A DNA stretch of 64,000 bases, from positions 2,542,001-2,606,000 of the forward strand of contig NZ_CP010776.1 of NCBI RefSeq assembly GCF_001577755.1, given 5' to 3'. The notes under the pieces are model-generated. The model searched no databases. It was not told the DNA's origin and saw nothing but the letters and a program-made list of their open reading frames with translations. The position numbers and the translations under genes were made by a program. Below are positions 23,550 through 33,131 of the stretch, one piece after another; the first letter of the stretch is position 1; every line of letters starts with the position of its first letter. This stretch comes from Rufibacter sp. DG15C. Lineage in GTDB: Bacteria > Bacteroidota > Bacteroidia > Cytophagales > Hymenobacteraceae.

Positions 23550-24593
23550 ATGAGAGAAGACTATTTAAGCGGCTCCGCCGATAACCTGTCACCCATAGAG
23601 AAGGAGTATGACAAAGCCCTTCGGCCGCTGGACTTTGGCGATTTTACCGGCCAGGAGAAGGTGGTGGAGAACCTCAAGATATTTGTGGGGGCGGCCATCA
23701 TGCGCGGCGAGGCCTTGGACCACGTGCTTTTGCACGGACCTCCCGGCTTGGGTAAAACCACGCTGAGCCACATCATTGCCAATGCCCTGGGTTCCAACAT
23801 TAAAATCACTTCTGGCCCGGTCTTGGACAAGCCCAGTGACCTGGCGGGTTTGCTCACCAACCTGGAGCGCAACGACGTGCTCTTTATAGATGAGATTCAC
23901 CGCCTAAACCCCATTGTGGAGGAGTACTTGTACTCGGCTATGGAGGATTACAAGATTGACATCATGCTGGACTCTGGCCCCAACGCCCGTTCTGTTCAGA
24001 TTACCTTGAATCCCTTCACCTTGATTGGTGCCACTACGCGTTCGGGTTTACTTACCTCGCCGTTGCGGGCGCGCTTTGGCATCAACTCCCGCCTGGAGTA
24101 CTATGACTCTAAGCTCTTGACGTCCATTGTACAGCGTTCTTCAGAGATTCTGGGAGCGCCCATCTATGAAGACGCCGCTTTTGAGATTGCCCGCCGTAGC
24201 CGCGGTACGCCGCGTATTGCCAACAACCTGTTGCGCCGTACCCGTGACTTCGCGCAGATTAAAGGAGACGGGACCATTACGGTAGACATTGCCCAGTTCG
24301 CGCTGAATGCTCTGGACGTAGACCACAACGGTCTGGACGAAATGGACAAACGCATCCTGAGCACCATCATTGACAAGTTCAAGGGCGGTCCGGTGGGTCT
24401 TTCTACCATTGCTACTGCCTGCGGCGAAGAGGCCGAAACCATTGAAGAGGTATATGAGCCGTTCCTGATCCAGGAGGGGTACATTAAACGCACCAGCCGG
24501 GGCCGTGAAGCCACCGAGGCCGCGTACCGTCACCTAGGTAAGATTGCCCCTAACCACGTGCGCAGCGGTACCTTGTTTGACCAGGCCGAGTAG
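23550..24593 (+). CDS. ruvB: Holliday junction branch migration helicase RuvB
   Basis: This 347-residue AAA+ ATPase has the expected family length. RuvB drives branch migration of Holliday junctions together with RuvA. Visible features are the N-terminal [19 protein letters not shown], Walker [17 protein letters not shown], Walker [14 protein letters not shown], sensor 1 [19 protein letters not shown], the arginine finger region PLRARFG, and the C-terminal winged helix [31 protein letters not shown] (in parts: [20 protein letters not shown]). All catalytic motifs are intact. ruvA and ruvC are not adjacent. It is followed by a clear terminator. Confidence 0.98.
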   Translation: MREDYLSGSADNLSPIEKEYDKALRPLDFGDFTGQEKVVENLKIFVGAAIMRGEALDHVLLHGPPGLGKTTLSHIIANALGSNIKITSGPVLDKPSDLAGLLTNLERNDVLFIDEIHRLNPIVEEYLYSAMEDYKIDIMLDSGPNARSVQITLNPFTLIGATTRSGLLTSPLRARFGINSRLEYYDSKLLTSIVQRSSEILGAPIYEDAAFEIARRSRGTPRIANNLLRRTRDFAQIKGDGTITVDIAQFALNALDVDHNGLDEMDKRILSTIIDKFKGGPVGLSTIATACGEEAETIEEVYEPFLIQEGYIKRTSRGREATEAAYRHLGKIAPNHVRSGTLFDQAE

Positions 24594-24613
24594 TTAAATT
24601 ATATCTTATGCAT

Positions 24614-24653
24614 GTAAGCCCTGACTCTTTCAAGATTCGGGGCTTACTTTTTT
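24614..24653 (+). terminator. Terminator of ruvB
   Basis: GTAAGCCC pairs with GGGGCTTAC and is followed by TTTTTT, 20 bp after the stop. Confidence 0.75.
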
Positions 24654-24671
24654 AAAGGCTTTCACCTTAAA

Positions 24672-24712
24672 TCATTTTTAGCCTGATTTCCAGAAAATAG
24701 GTCAAAATCAGA
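24672..24712. repeat. Palindromic element, copy 11
   Basis: TCATTTTTAGCCTGATTTCC / AGAAAATAGGTCAAAATCAG. It lies between the ruvB terminator and queG. Confidence 0.75.
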
Positions 24713-24780
24713 AATAGTAGGGCAACTGAAATTCTTTTCTGCCAATTTTGTTCCTTCATCAATAGCATCCTTCCTTCTCC

Positions 24781-25752
24781 ATGTTCAACCTTGCTCCCAA
24801 ACACACGCAACTTATCAAGCAGAAGGCTCAAGAACTGGGCTTTATGTACTGCGGCGTGTCAAAGGCTGAGTTTCTGGAGGAGGAGGCCCCTAGGCTGGAA
24901 AACTGGTTGAACCAGAACAAGCACGGCCAAATGGGGTACATGGCCAACCACTTTGACAAACGCCTGGACCCGCGCCTGTTGGTAGAAGGAGCCAAGTCAG
25001 TAGTGAGTCTGCTGTTGAATTATTACCCAGAAGAAACCCAACCCGAGGATACGCTTAAAATCTCAAAATACGCCTACGGCCAAGACTATCATTTTGTCAT
25101 CAAAGACAAGCTCAAGACGCTGTTCAACTACATACAAGAAGAGATTGGCGAAGTGGGAGGAAGGGTGTTTGTGGACTCGGCGCCGGTCATGGACAAGGTC
25201 TGGGCTAAAAAAAGCGGTTTGGGTTGGGTAGGCAAGAACAGCAACCTGATCAGGCCAGGCACGGGCAGCTTCTTCTTTATTGCGGAGCTAATCCTAGACT
25301 TGGAGTTGGAGCCAGATGGTCCCATCAAAGACTATTGCGGCACCTGCACCAAATGCATGGACGCATGCCCCACAGACGCTATCTCACAACCGTACGTGGT
25401 GGACGGCAGCAAGTGCATTTCTTATTTCACCATTGAGTTGAAGGACCAGATTCCTCAAGAGGTAGAGGGGAAGTTTGGGAACTGGGTGTTTGGCTGTGAT
25501 ATCTGCCAGGATGTGTGCCCCTGGAACCGGTTTAGCAAGCCCCACCAGGAGCCGGCGTTTTCGCCACATCCAGAGTTGCTCCGCCTCACCATTGGGGATT
25601 GGCAAGAGCTCACTCAAGATGTATTTCAGGATTTGTTCAGGAAATCTGCCGTCAAGCGCACAGGCTACAATGGGTTACTGCGCAACGTGCGATTCGTAGC
25701 GGATGAGTCTAACTGCCTAAGCAGCCATTACGTTGCCGAAGACCCGGTTTAA
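24781..25752 (+). CDS. queG: Epoxyqueuosine reductase QueG
   Basis: This 323-residue enzyme reduces epoxyqueuosine to queuosine in tRNA (last step of queuosine synthesis) with cobalamin and two [4Fe-4S] clusters. Motifs include [28 protein letters not shown], the cofactor-loop [14 protein letters not shown] and the ferredoxin-like cluster ligands [17 protein letters not shown] second cluster follows at [15 protein letters not shown]. The HEAT-repeat tail of longer QueG proteins is absent, as in many Bacteroidota. Its 3' end overlaps a small convergent gene by 36 bp. Confidence 0.96.
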   Translation: MFNLAPKHTQLIKQKAQELGFMYCGVSKAEFLEEEAPRLENWLNQNKHGQMGYMANHFDKRLDPRLLVEGAKSVVSLLLNYYPEETQPEDTLKISKYAYGQDYHFVIKDKLKTLFNYIQEEIGEVGGRVFVDSAPVMDKVWAKKSGLGWVGKNSNLIRPGTGSFFFIAELILDLELEPDGPIKDYCGTCTKCMDACPTDAISQPYVVDGSKCISYFTIELKDQIPQEVEGKFGNWVFGCDICQDVCPWNRFSKPHQEPAFSPHPELLRLTIGDWQELTQDVFQDLFRKSAVKRTGYNGLLRNVRFVADESNCLSSHYVAEDPV

Positions 25753-25911
25753 GATACTGTCATAGTTGTTGCCGTAGCGCTTATAGCACCACTCTCTCAA
25801 GCTTTCCAGTTCTTTTCTCACGAGCATCCGCAGACCTTTTCTAAGCTCTTTCTCAAATAGTTTTTGATCAAAGCTCACTTTGTCCAAGATCATTTTCACA
25901 TACTCCAACAT
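25717..25911 (-). CDS. Small conserved protein overlapping queG
   Basis: This 64-residue charged helical protein ([20 protein letters not shown], then [38 protein letters not shown]) is of a type that I recall as widespread in Cytophagales, with the conserved LFEKEL-K and L-EWCY segments. The function is unknown. It converges on queG and overlaps its last 12 codons in antisense. Confidence 0.75.
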   Translation of the reverse strand: MLEYVKMILDKVSFDQKLFEKELRKGLRMLVRKELESLREWCYKRYGNNYDSILNRVFGNVMAA

Positions 25912-26020
25912 GGCGTGTATAAGTGTTTATAGGTAAGGTATAGATTTGTAAGGATTAACCTATACGTGCTAAAATTGTAAAAGATGCTCTATAAAAGGAT
26001 GAATTAATACAAATTTAATA

Positions 26021-26052
26021 AAAAAAGGTAGCCCGCAAGGCTACCTTTTTTT
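26021..26052 (-). terminator. Terminator of the ferritin-like gene pair
   Basis: AAAAAAGGTAGCC pairs with GGCTACCTTTTTTT, 31 bp beyond the minus-strand stop at 26083. Confidence 0.85.
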
Positions 26053-26082
26053 ATTTTGATAATAATCTGCTGATTTTGTTGT

Positions 26083-26931
26083 CTATCTGATGAACGGATC
26101 CACAATGGCCAGCACTTGATCCTTGGTTAAAGGCTCATCAAACGCCTCAGAGGCAGAATCTGCGTTGATGTTAATGCCACCAGCATTCATGATAATGTTC
26201 ACGGTAGCCTGTGTAGTCAGTTCTTCACCATCATAGATAGGTTGCGTGGCAGCCGGAAGCCCACCTCTGTCCTTACCTGTGATCCATGGTTTAACTGACG
26301 CCATAATAGCCGGCGTGTCTCTGCGCATTCTTCTGATGTGGGCAGCGTGACGAGCCTCCACTGAGTGAATCTGCAAAGCGGCGGTTAAGATAGTATTGTT
26401 GGCTACCAGATTCCCTGCCTGGCCTTTGTACGCTCTTACGCCAGTGTCTTCAAACGCTTGGGCAACGGCTAACATAGTGCCGTAATTAGTAAACACGTCT
26501 GCAAACGCACCACCAGCGGTATAGTCAAAGTTGGCGGCCGTAAACATAACCGGAGTGCCTTGTAAGCTGGTGATTGCTTGTCTTAAGAAAGCAACGTGGG
26601 CTACCTCATGGTCTCTGATCAAGGCCAAAGCGCCTTGCGCGGCGGCAGGAGCACCTACCGCAGGGGCAGCGGCGGCTGCTTGCTTGTAGAACTCAGCCTC
26701 CAGGTACTCTAAGGTAAGGGCGTAGTTCAATACGTCTACAATGGCAGCGTTGCTACCAGTCTGAGCATAGGCCTTGTTTAAGAAAGAGCCAAAGGCCAAT
26801 GGAACGGCAGTGGCCACCAATTTCTTGCTGAAGCCAGCAAAGTGTTTGAAAACAGATCTGCGGGCATCCAGACGGTCAAATACTTCTGGATCTACTTTTT
26901 CAATCTCTTGAATTACGTTAAATATATTCAT
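26083..26931 (-). CDS. Ferritin-like domain protein (second of pair)
   Basis: This 282-residue protein contains a ferritin_2/DUF4439-like four-helix domain at about residues 60-215. Metal-ligand-like motifs are ALTLEYLEAEFYKQAAAA, LIRDHEVAHVAFLRQAI, QAFEDTGVRAYKG and IHSVEARHAAHIRRMR, so Glu and ExxH ligands repeat. The N-terminus has a hydrophobic segment near residues 35-55 (KLVATAVPLAFGSFLNKAYA), probably an export signal placed after a charged leader. It follows its paralogue by 20 bp in one operon. Such tandem ferritin-like proteins are common in Bacteroidota; their role in iron or oxidative stress is inferred. Confidence 0.88.
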   Translation of the reverse strand: MNIFNVIQEIEKVDPEVFDRLDARRSVFKHFAGFSKKLVATAVPLAFGSFLNKAYAQTGSNAAIVDVLNYALTLEYLEAEFYKQAAAAAPAVGAPAAAQGALALIRDHEVAHVAFLRQAITSLQGTPVMFTAANFDYTAGGAFADVFTNYGTMLAVAQAFEDTGVRAYKGQAGNLVANNTILTAALQIHSVEARHAAHIRRMRRDTPAIMASVKPWITGKDRGGLPAATQPIYDGEELTTQATVNIIMNAGGININADSASEAFDEPLTKDQVLAIVDPFIR

Positions 26932-26951
26932 GGCTTTATTTCTCCTTTAGA

Positions 26952-27716
26952 TTATTGTGTTGGTAAACCAGTTGCTACAATTGTTTGCTTGATGAATGGC
27001 TGCGCGCGCTGCAATACTTCTAAAGGCATTAAGGCTACGTCCAATCCATTGGTATCTACAATCTGGCGACCCGCAATAATGCCTGAGTCTCCTTTGGCAA
27101 AGTCACCGTTGCTGATCAAGTCTCTGATTTCTGCCGCGTGACGGGCCTCTACAGAAACAATTTTACCAGCCAAAGTCAAATAAGTAAGACCGTTGCCTGT
27201 GTCTGTGAACAGTTTGCCAGCCCCATTGTAAGCCGCTACGCCTAAGTCTTCAAACGTTTTAGCGGTGGCCAAGACAGAAGTACGGCTTGAGAAGTTAACG
27301 GCACTGAAGTCTGGGGTTAAGTCTGGAATTCTGGATGCTGCCGGGATGGCGGCCTTGAAGAACTCACGGTGCGCTACCTCATGATTTCTGATGTCTGTGA
27401 GGATAGAGCGCTCCAATGCACTTGGGAACGCGGTAGAGAAGGCGGCGTTGGCAACCACTTGGGTGTAGAAGGCGGCTTCTAATTGCTCAAGCGCGTAGGC
27501 GTAGTTCAAAATTCCTACATCACCCGTGCCAAGGTTCACAGAGCCTTCTGCCATTGGCGTAGTGTCTTCGTCATCATCGTCGCAACCAGTGGTAAGAACA
27601 ACGGCGGTAGCAGCCATGGTCAATCCTGTGTACTTCAGGAAATTGCGTCTGTTGAAGGGGGTGTTGATCCTGCTTGTGGTCTCATCCACAGGAGTCGGTT
27701 CTAGGTTTTTTGCCAT
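26952..27716 (-). CDS. Ferritin-like domain protein with Tat-type signal
   Basis: This protein has 254 residues from the ATG at 27716 (MAKNLEPTPVDETTSRINTP); a longer frame upstream lacks protein character. The N-terminus contains NRRNFLKYTGLTMAATAVVL followed by TTGCDDDDE, i.e. a twin-arginine motif plus a lipobox-like Cys, suggesting a folded, lipid-anchored export product. The ferritin-like helices carry NYAYALEQLEAAFYTQVVA, IRNHEVAHREFFKAAIP, KTFEDLGVAAYNGAG and VSVEARHAAEIRDLI. It is the first gene of the two-gene operon. Confidence 0.88.
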   Translation of the reverse strand: MAKNLEPTPVDETTSRINTPFNRRNFLKYTGLTMAATAVVLTTGCDDDDEDTTPMAEGSVNLGTGDVGILNYAYALEQLEAAFYTQVVANAAFSTAFPSALERSILTDIRNHEVAHREFFKAAIPAASRIPDLTPDFSAVNFSSRTSVLATAKTFEDLGVAAYNGAGKLFTDTGNGLTYLTLAGKIVSVEARHAAEIRDLISNGDFAKGDSGIIAGRQIVDTNGLDVALMPLEVLQRAQPFIKQTIVATGLPTQ

Positions 27717-27940
27717 AGTTTTAAAGTTTGAAGGTGTAACAATAGGTGGGGCCAGCGTTCCTGAAAAAGTAGTCGACCGCCTGTGACCTCCGTCGCTGTG
27801 TGGCAACCGGATTTCAGCGAGACCTACGGGCTAAGTAGTCCAGCCGGATTTTGGAGAAGTAAACTTTTTTTGAAATGGCTGATTTCTTTGCCCTTGGCGC
27901 GGTCTTTTGCAGGGAAAGGGAGGGCACTATGGCGGTAATT

Positions 27941-27996
27941 CGTATTTTTGGCATTGGGCTAAAAATAACCACAGTTTTTGGCCTGTTTTTGAGGAA
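27941..27996. repeat. Palindromic element, copy 12 (rearranged or double half-copy)
   Basis: CGTATTTTTGGC and GGGCTAAAAATA form one poor copy, followed at once by a half-copy CAGTTTTTGGCCTGTTTTTG. The batD ATG lies 5 bp further on. Confidence 0.5.
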
Positions 27997-28000
27997 TTAC

Positions 28001-29428
28001 ATGAAAAAGGGACTGATACTCTTAGGGATACTCTTGCTTTGGGCCGGCACTAGCTGGGCGCAGAGCCTGTCCATTGAGTATGGCCCAGCCTCCATTCCCA
28101 TTGATCAGTATTTTACCATTTCGGTCAAAGTTTCTCCTACCAAACCCGTCAAGGTAGAAGGCTTCCCAGAGATTGAGGGCCTGCAGAAAAGCACACGCCA
28201 ACTGTCCTCGTCCACTTACAAGACTGGTCAGCAAATCACGGTGGTCTATACCCTCACGCAGCGCTACGCCCCTTTAAAGGAAGGCGAAGTGACCGTGAAG
28301 CCCTTCACCCTAACCGTAGACGGAAAGACGGTCACGGCCAAACCCTATAAGTTGAAAGTAGGCCCGCCGCAACCTGTAAAGCCTGTTACTGATACGCTGC
28401 CTACCGCTCCCTTAGTGGCGCCTGCCCCAGAGTTTGTAGAGGTGAAGGAAAACGCCTTTCTTACGCTGCACGTGCCCAAGAAGCAGGCCTATGTAGGCGA
28501 GAGTGTGCCGGTCTCCTTGTGGTTTTATGTAGCCGACACCGACCTGGGCTTGCTGGATTTCTATCAGTTTGAGACGCAGATACTAGAGGTGGTGCGCCAA
28601 CTCAAGCAACGCAGCGTCTGGGAAGAGGTGTTGGAGCAACAAGAAATTCAGCCCGAAAAGATAAAAGTAGGAGACAAGGCCTTTACCCGATACAAGTTGC
28701 ACGAGGCGGTGCTGTTTCCTATCACGGCGCAGGCCCTGCGCTTTCCGGTGGTGCAGTTGCAGATGGTCAAGTACAAAGTAGCCAAGAACCCCAGCCTGCT
28801 TACCCAGAACAGGCTACCCGAATATAAATCATATGCCACCTCTGCACAGACGGTTGAAGTGCGCGCCCTGCCGCCTCATCCGCTTAGAGACCAGGTGCCG
28901 GTAGGCGTGTTCAGGTTACAGGAGCAACTCTCCAGAAACACCATTTCCATCAACCAGAACTCTGTCTACCAGTTTAGAGTGGAGGGCGAAGGAAATATAG
29001 GTAACATGCCCACGCCGCAGACCATTTGGGACTCTAGTGGTATTGAGATCTATCCACCCGAGGTGCGGCAATACGTGAATGCTGCTAACAGTAAAATCTC
29101 GGGCACCAAAACGTACCGGTACTTTGTGGTAGGCCGCCACCCAGGGGAGTACCCGTTGCGCAGCATCTTCCAGTGGGTGTATTTTAATCCGGTGACCGCC
29201 CGGTATGACACGCTCAAGCCCAGCATGACCATTCGCGTGCGGGGCAAAGAGGATCAGAACGCCACCATTCGGTCACAAGACGTGGGCAGTTTTTACGACA
29301 TCATTTCGGATGAAAGCAACCAGGTGGCCAGGTTAGACCAAATGCAGGAGGCCCGCCGCTATAGCAACATTGCCCTGGCGGTGTTGCTGGTGGTGGCCCT
29401 GTTTATATTTATTAAGAAGAATTCATGA
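28001..29428 (+). CDS. batD: BatD family protein
   Basis: This protein has 475 residues from the ATG at 28001 ([20 protein letters not shown]), which begins a clear signal peptide; the 42 upstream in-frame codons run through the palindromic element. The region up to about 450 contains the repeated beta-rich domains of BatD ([54 protein letters not shown]). A C-terminal membrane helix ([17 protein letters not shown]) anchors it. BatD belongs to the Bacteroides aerotolerance operon, but no batA/B/C/E genes are adjacent here. The stop overlaps the aroC start (ATGA). Confidence 0.9.
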   Translation: MKKGLILLGILLLWAGTSWAQSLSIEYGPASIPIDQYFTISVKVSPTKPVKVEGFPEIEGLQKSTRQLSSSTYKTGQQITVVYTLTQRYAPLKEGEVTVKPFTLTVDGKTVTAKPYKLKVGPPQPVKPVTDTLPTAPLVAPAPEFVEVKENAFLTLHVPKKQAYVGESVPVSLWFYVADTDLGLLDFYQFETQILEVVRQLKQRSVWEEVLEQQEIQPEKIKVGDKAFTRYKLHEAVLFPITAQALRFPVVQLQMVKYKVAKNPSLLTQNRLPEYKSYATSAQTVEVRALPPHPLRDQVPVGVFRLQEQLSRNTISINQNSVYQFRVEGEGNIGNMPTPQTIWDSSGIEIYPPEVRQYVNAANSKISGTKTYRYFVVGRHPGEYPLRSIFQWVYFNPVTARYDTLKPSMTIRVRGKEDQNATIRSQDVGSFYDIISDESNQVARLDQMQEARRYSNIALAVLLVVALFIFIKKNS

Positions 29429-30507
29429 GCAATACCTACGGATCCATCTTTAAGATCACTACGTTCGGGGAGTCACACGGCACTGCGGTGGGCGTGGTGG
29501 TAGACGGATGCCCCGCCGGGCTTCCCATCACCTTGGAGGAGATTCAGCATGCCCTTGACCGCCGCCGACCGGGACAGTCCAAGATCACCACCCCGCGTGA
29601 TGAGAAGGACCAGGTGCAGATCCTGTCAGGCATCTTCAATGGCCAGACGCAGGGCACGCCCATCGCGCTCACGGTGTTTAACAAGGACCAGGCCAGCCAT
29701 GACTATTCGCACATAGAGCAAGCCTACCGACCTTCGCACGCAGACTATACCTACACTGCCAAGTACGGCTCCAGAGACCACCGCGGCGGCGGCCGAAGCT
29801 CTGCCCGTGAAACACTGGCCCGTGTAGCGGCCGGTGTGTTGGCGCAAAAGTTTTTGGCCCAGCAAGGCATTCAAATTACAGCTTACGTCTCACAAGTAGG
29901 GAACATCCACACCCCGGCAGATTACAGCCAACTGGATCTTAGCCAAGTAGACAGCAACATAGTACGGTGCCCGCACCAAGAGACGGCGCAGGCCATGATT
30001 CAGCTCATTGAGGAAACCCGCGACAAACTAGACACCATTGGCGGAGTGGTAACCTGCGTAATAAAAGGCGTTCCTGCGGGTCTGGGTGAACCGGTGTTTG
30101 ACAAGCTACACGCCGAACTAGGCAAGGCCATGCTCAGCATCAACGCGGTGAAAGGGTTTGAATACGGCAGCGGCTTTGACGGCGTGGGCATGTACGGTTC
30201 ACAGCACAACGACGCGTTTTATACAGATGAGGCCGGCGAAGTGAAGACCCGCACCAACCACAGCGGCGGCATTCAAGGTGGCATCTCCAACGGGCAGGAC
30301 ATTTACTTTAGAGTAGCGTTTAAGCCGGTAGCGACCATTCTGCAACCCCAAACCAGCATTGACCAGAGTGGGCAGGAGATTACCCTGCAAGGAAAGGGCC
30401 GTCATGATCCCTGCGTATTGCCCAGAGCCGTGCCCATTGTAGACGCAATGGCCGCGCTTGTGCTGGCAGATTTTGTGCTGAGACAACGTGCCAACAGATT
30501 AGCCTAA
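29425..30507 (+). CDS. aroC: Chorismate synthase
   Basis: This 360-residue enzyme catalyses the FMN-dependent conversion of EPSP to chorismate, the last step of the shikimate pathway. Signatures are [19 protein letters not shown] (signature 1), the R-RRPGQS segment [34 protein letters not shown] (signature 2), [20 protein letters not shown], and [20 protein letters not shown] (signature 3). Length and motifs are normal. It is translationally coupled to batD. The stop is followed 3 bp later by a palindromic element. Confidence 0.98.
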   Translation: MSNTYGSIFKITTFGESHGTAVGVVVDGCPAGLPITLEEIQHALDRRRPGQSKITTPRDEKDQVQILSGIFNGQTQGTPIALTVFNKDQASHDYSHIEQAYRPSHADYTYTAKYGSRDHRGGGRSSARETLARVAAGVLAQKFLAQQGIQITAYVSQVGNIHTPADYSQLDLSQVDSNIVRCPHQETAQAMIQLIEETRDKLDTIGGVVTCVIKGVPAGLGEPVFDKLHAELGKAMLSINAVKGFEYGSGFDGVGMYGSQHNDAFYTDEAGEVKTRTNHSGGIQGGISNGQDIYFRVAFKPVATILQPQTSIDQSGQEITLQGKGRHDPCVLPRAVPIVDAMAALVLADFVLRQRANRLA

Positions 30508-30510
30508 GGT

Positions 30511-30548
30511 CGTTTTTGGCTTGTTTCCTGGAAGATAGCCGGAAAACG
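30511..30548. repeat. Palindromic element, copy 13
   Basis: CGTTTTTGGCTTGTTTCCTG / GAAGATAGCCGGAAAACG, 3 bp after the aroC stop. Confidence 0.85.
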
Positions 30549-30600
30549 AAAAATACATTGTGGTATGTTTTTCAGCTGAAAAGCCTTCGTCTATTCAAAA

Positions 30601-30658
30601 GCAAAGTCCCCGTTTTTGGTCTGATTTCCAGAAATCAGACCAAAAACGGGGACTTTGC
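30601..30658. repeat. Palindromic element, copy 14 (perfect 28-bp arms)
   Basis: The core CCCCGTTTTTGGTCTGATTT / AAATCAGACCAAAAACGGGG is extended by GCAAAGT / ACTTTGC, giving 28 exactly complementary bases on each side of a 2-nt centre. It lies between the convergent aroC and antiporter genes and probably terminates both. Confidence 0.9.
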
Positions 30659-30670
30659 TGTATTTCAGTC

Positions 30671-32047
30671 TTATCTAATTACTACCAGCCAAATCAAGAC
30701 CAGGATAGGCAACAGATACACTAGGGAGTATTTGTAGACATAGGTAAAGAATGGTGGCATTTTGACGCCGGCCTGCTCGGCAATAGCTTTCACCATGAAA
30801 TTAGGTCCGTTGCCAATGTAGGTCATGGCGCCAAACAAAACCGCCCCAATAGAGATAGCCTCCAGTGATAATAGGGTCTCGGGGGCGTTGCTCAGGCCGT
30901 GGGCGAATTGCTGCACATGGTCTACGTTGGCGTAGTTCATGCCGTATTTCGCCATTCCTAGGGACAAGAAGTTGGCATAGGTGGGGGCATTGTCCAGAAC
31001 TCCTGACAACGTGCCGGTGGTCCAATACAGCATGCTGGGGGTGAGGTAGGCAGAGAATTCAGGGCTGGAGGCCAGTTCCGCAGACAGTTGCAAGGCGGGC
31101 ATCATGGTAAAGAAAATCCCGAAGAACAGAAACACCACTTCCAGAATGGGCTCAAAGGAGAAGTGGTTGCCGTTCAAGGCGGTCTTGCTGGCAAACTTGT
31201 AGCACAGGAAAGCAGCCGTCAATTGCACTAACTCTCGCACAAATGAGACTTTGATGCCCCCTTCTAGGGGAATATATGGGAGCCACTCAAAAGTAGAAGG
31301 ATTCAAAAAAGTTGCCCCAATGATGACGGTTAGCCACAGGATGTTGCGCTTACCTGAAAAATAAAATTCGGTCTTGGCCTCATTGCGGGCTTTTACCTCT
31401 GGGTTGGGTTGGTACGTGCTTTTATTCATCCTGTCCCTGAAGAAGAAGATGGCACAAAGTCCGCCTACGGCAATCAACCAAGGAGTAAACAAGTTCTGCA
31501 TCGTCCAGAAGAAAGGCACGCCTTTCAAGAAACCAATGAACAATGGAGGGTCACCGAGCGGCGTAAGCATCCCGCCGGCATTACTCACTATAAAAATGAA
31601 GAATACAATCTGGTAGGGCTTGATGCGGTGGTTGTTCAGCCTGATAAACGGCCTAATCAAGAGCAACGACGCGCCCGTGGTGCCTATCACATTGGCCAGA
31701 CAGGCGCCCAGAAACAGAATCAAGACATTGATGAAGGGCGTGGCATTGGCATTGGCATTGATGTAAATACCACCAGCGGCCACGTACAAGGCGCTTAGCA
31801 GAATGGCAAAAGAGGCGTACTCGGCTAGAGTCTCGGCGGGCAGGTGGGTGTCTTGTAATACAGCCAAATAATAGCCTAGCACCAAAAGGCCCAAGGCCAC
31901 CGCAATGTATTTGTAGTACTTGTGCCAAAAATGCGGAAAGAAGATAGGCCCGGTGGCAATCAAGCCAATCAATACCACAAAGGGGATGATTAGGTAACCG
32001 GGAATTTGATGCGGAGCGGCAGACAGTAAAATAGAGGCGTTGAGCAT
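30671..32047 (-). CDS. NhaD-type sodium:proton antiporter-like protein
   Basis: This protein has 458 residues from the ATG at 32047 (MLNASILLSAAPHQIPGYLI); a TTG two codons upstream is less likely. It has about 12 membrane segments of the ion-transporter (citrate-transporter-like) fold. Characteristic motifs are ANVIGTTGASLLLIRPFI, VSNAGGMLTPLGDPPLFIGF and the second-half FGAMTYIGNGPNFMVKAIAE, where the two inverted repeats carry the family's conserved TPLGDPP and GNGPN loops. Na+/H+ exchange is inferred from the family name; a carboxylate substrate is possible. Confidence 0.85.
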   Translation of the reverse strand: MLNASILLSAAPHQIPGYLIIPFVVLIGLIATGPIFFPHFWHKYYKYIAVALGLLVLGYYLAVLQDTHLPAETLAEYASFAILLSALYVAAGGIYINANANATPFINVLILFLGACLANVIGTTGASLLLIRPFIRLNNHRIKPYQIVFFIFIVSNAGGMLTPLGDPPLFIGFLKGVPFFWTMQNLFTPWLIAVGGLCAIFFFRDRMNKSTYQPNPEVKARNEAKTEFYFSGKRNILWLTVIIGATFLNPSTFEWLPYIPLEGGIKVSFVRELVQLTAAFLCYKFASKTALNGNHFSFEPILEVVFLFFGIFFTMMPALQLSAELASSPEFSAYLTPSMLYWTTGTLSGVLDNAPTYANFLSLGMAKYGMNYANVDHVQQFAHGLSNAPETLLSLEAISIGAVLFGAMTYIGNGPNFMVKAIAEQAGVKMPPFFTYVYKYSLVYLLPILVLIWLVVIR

Positions 32048-32108
32048 AGGCAAAGGGCAATAATAGAAACCGTATGCGGGTAAAGTTAAGGGTAAAGATG
32101 AAAACTGG

Positions 32109-32150
32109 CCGGTGTTTTTGGGCTGGTTTCAGAAAACATACCGGCCTGCG
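32109..32150. repeat. Palindromic element, copy 15 (diverged)
   Basis: CCGGTGTTTTTGGGCTGGTT / CAGAAAACATACCGGCCTGC. The right arm is poorly conserved, so this copy is uncertain. Confidence 0.45.
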
Positions 32151-32184
32151 TTTCACGTAAAGCAGAACCTATTGTATTTCTACC

Positions 32185-32192
32185 TAATTTTG
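32185..32192 (+). promoter_or_regulatory. Candidate -7 element for nfu
   Basis: TAATTTTG matches TAnnTTTG and lies 50 bp upstream of the nfu ATG. No convincing -33 TTTG was found. Confidence 0.35.
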
Positions 32193-32242
32193 GAAACTTA
32201 AAGCAAGTGCCTCAGGTTTTTATAACAAAGTAAGATATAGCC

Positions 32243-32854
32243 ATGATTGATAATACAGCCAAAGCGGTTTCTGTGTATGCAGAGGCCAACCCTAATCCAG
32301 AGTCCATGAAATTTGTGCTTAACTCTTCTCTTTTGGGAGAGGGGCAGAGCGTGGATTATGCCAACGTAGAAGCGGCGGTAGACTCTCCGTTTGCCCAAGA
32401 GCTTTTCAACTTTGAATACGTGTCCAGAGTGTTCATTGCGAGCAACTTTGTGACCGTGACCAAAAACACCGCAGACCAGTGGCCAACCTTGATCCCTGAG
32501 CTGAGAACCTTTATCAAGTCCTATGTAGAGGCGGGCGGCCCTATTTTCATTGGTACGCCAGCGGCCACCAGCGCTGCCACCACAGAACTGCCTACCAACC
32601 TGTCAGCCGAGGATGCAGACATCTCTCAGAAAGTGATTGACTTGTTAGAGAACTATGTGCGTCCGGCGGTAGAGCAAGACGGCGGTAACATCACGTTCAA
32701 GTCATACAATGACGGAATTGTGACCGTGAACCTGCAAGGCTCTTGCAGCGGCTGTCCTTCTGCCACGGTTACCTTGAAAGCTGGTATTGAGAACCTGTTA
32801 AAGCGCATGGTCCCCGAAGTAAGAGAAGTGGTGGCCGAAGGCGTAACCTTGTAA
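32243..32854 (+). CDS. NifU-like iron-sulfur scaffold/carrier protein
   Basis: This 203-residue cytosolic protein has an N-terminal Nfu_N domain at residues 8-100 (TPNPESMKF-like ANPNPESMKFVLNSSLL, ISRVFIASNFVTVTK-like VSRVFIASNFVTVTKN). A C-terminal NifU domain lies at 130-203, with the cluster-binding pair in LQGSCSGCPSATVTLKAGIE. The two-domain layout matches Nfu-type carriers that deliver [4Fe-4S] clusters to target proteins. It is monocistronic with a strong terminator. Confidence 0.93.
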   Translation: MIDNTAKAVSVYAEANPNPESMKFVLNSSLLGEGQSVDYANVEAAVDSPFAQELFNFEYVSRVFIASNFVTVTKNTADQWPTLIPELRTFIKSYVEAGGPIFIGTPAATSAATTELPTNLSAEDADISQKVIDLLENYVRPAVEQDGGNITFKSYNDGIVTVNLQGSCSGCPSATVTLKAGIENLLKRMVPEVREVVAEGVTL

Positions 32855-32875
32855 GCTCACTCAGAATTTGATTCT

Positions 32876-32907
32876 AAAAGCCCTGACAGCCATGTCAGGG
32901 CTTTTTT
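32876..32907 (+). terminator. Terminator of nfu
   Basis: AAAAGCCCTGACA pairs with TGTCAGGGCTTTTTT, 22 bp after the stop. Confidence 0.85.
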
Positions 32908-32927
32908 GTTGGGCAATACGCGGATTT

Positions 32928-32967
32928 CCGTTTTCGGCCTCGTTTCCAGGAAAGAGCCCAAAAACGG
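32928..32967. repeat. Palindromic element, copy 16
   Basis: CCGTTTTCGGCCTCGTTTCC / AGGAAAGAGCCCAAAAACGG. It lies just beyond the nfu terminator. Confidence 0.85.
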
Positions 32968-33131
32968 ACGGTTTGAGCTGCGTGTGTACTTTTAGCTTCA
33001 GAATTAATCCTGAAACAACGGCTGTATCTGGGTGGTTATGAGACCTTTCTACTAGTATAATTTTAGCCGAAGAAGGCAAGACACAACTTCATGGATTAAG
33101 TTCGTATACTGCATATTATATATACTTATAC

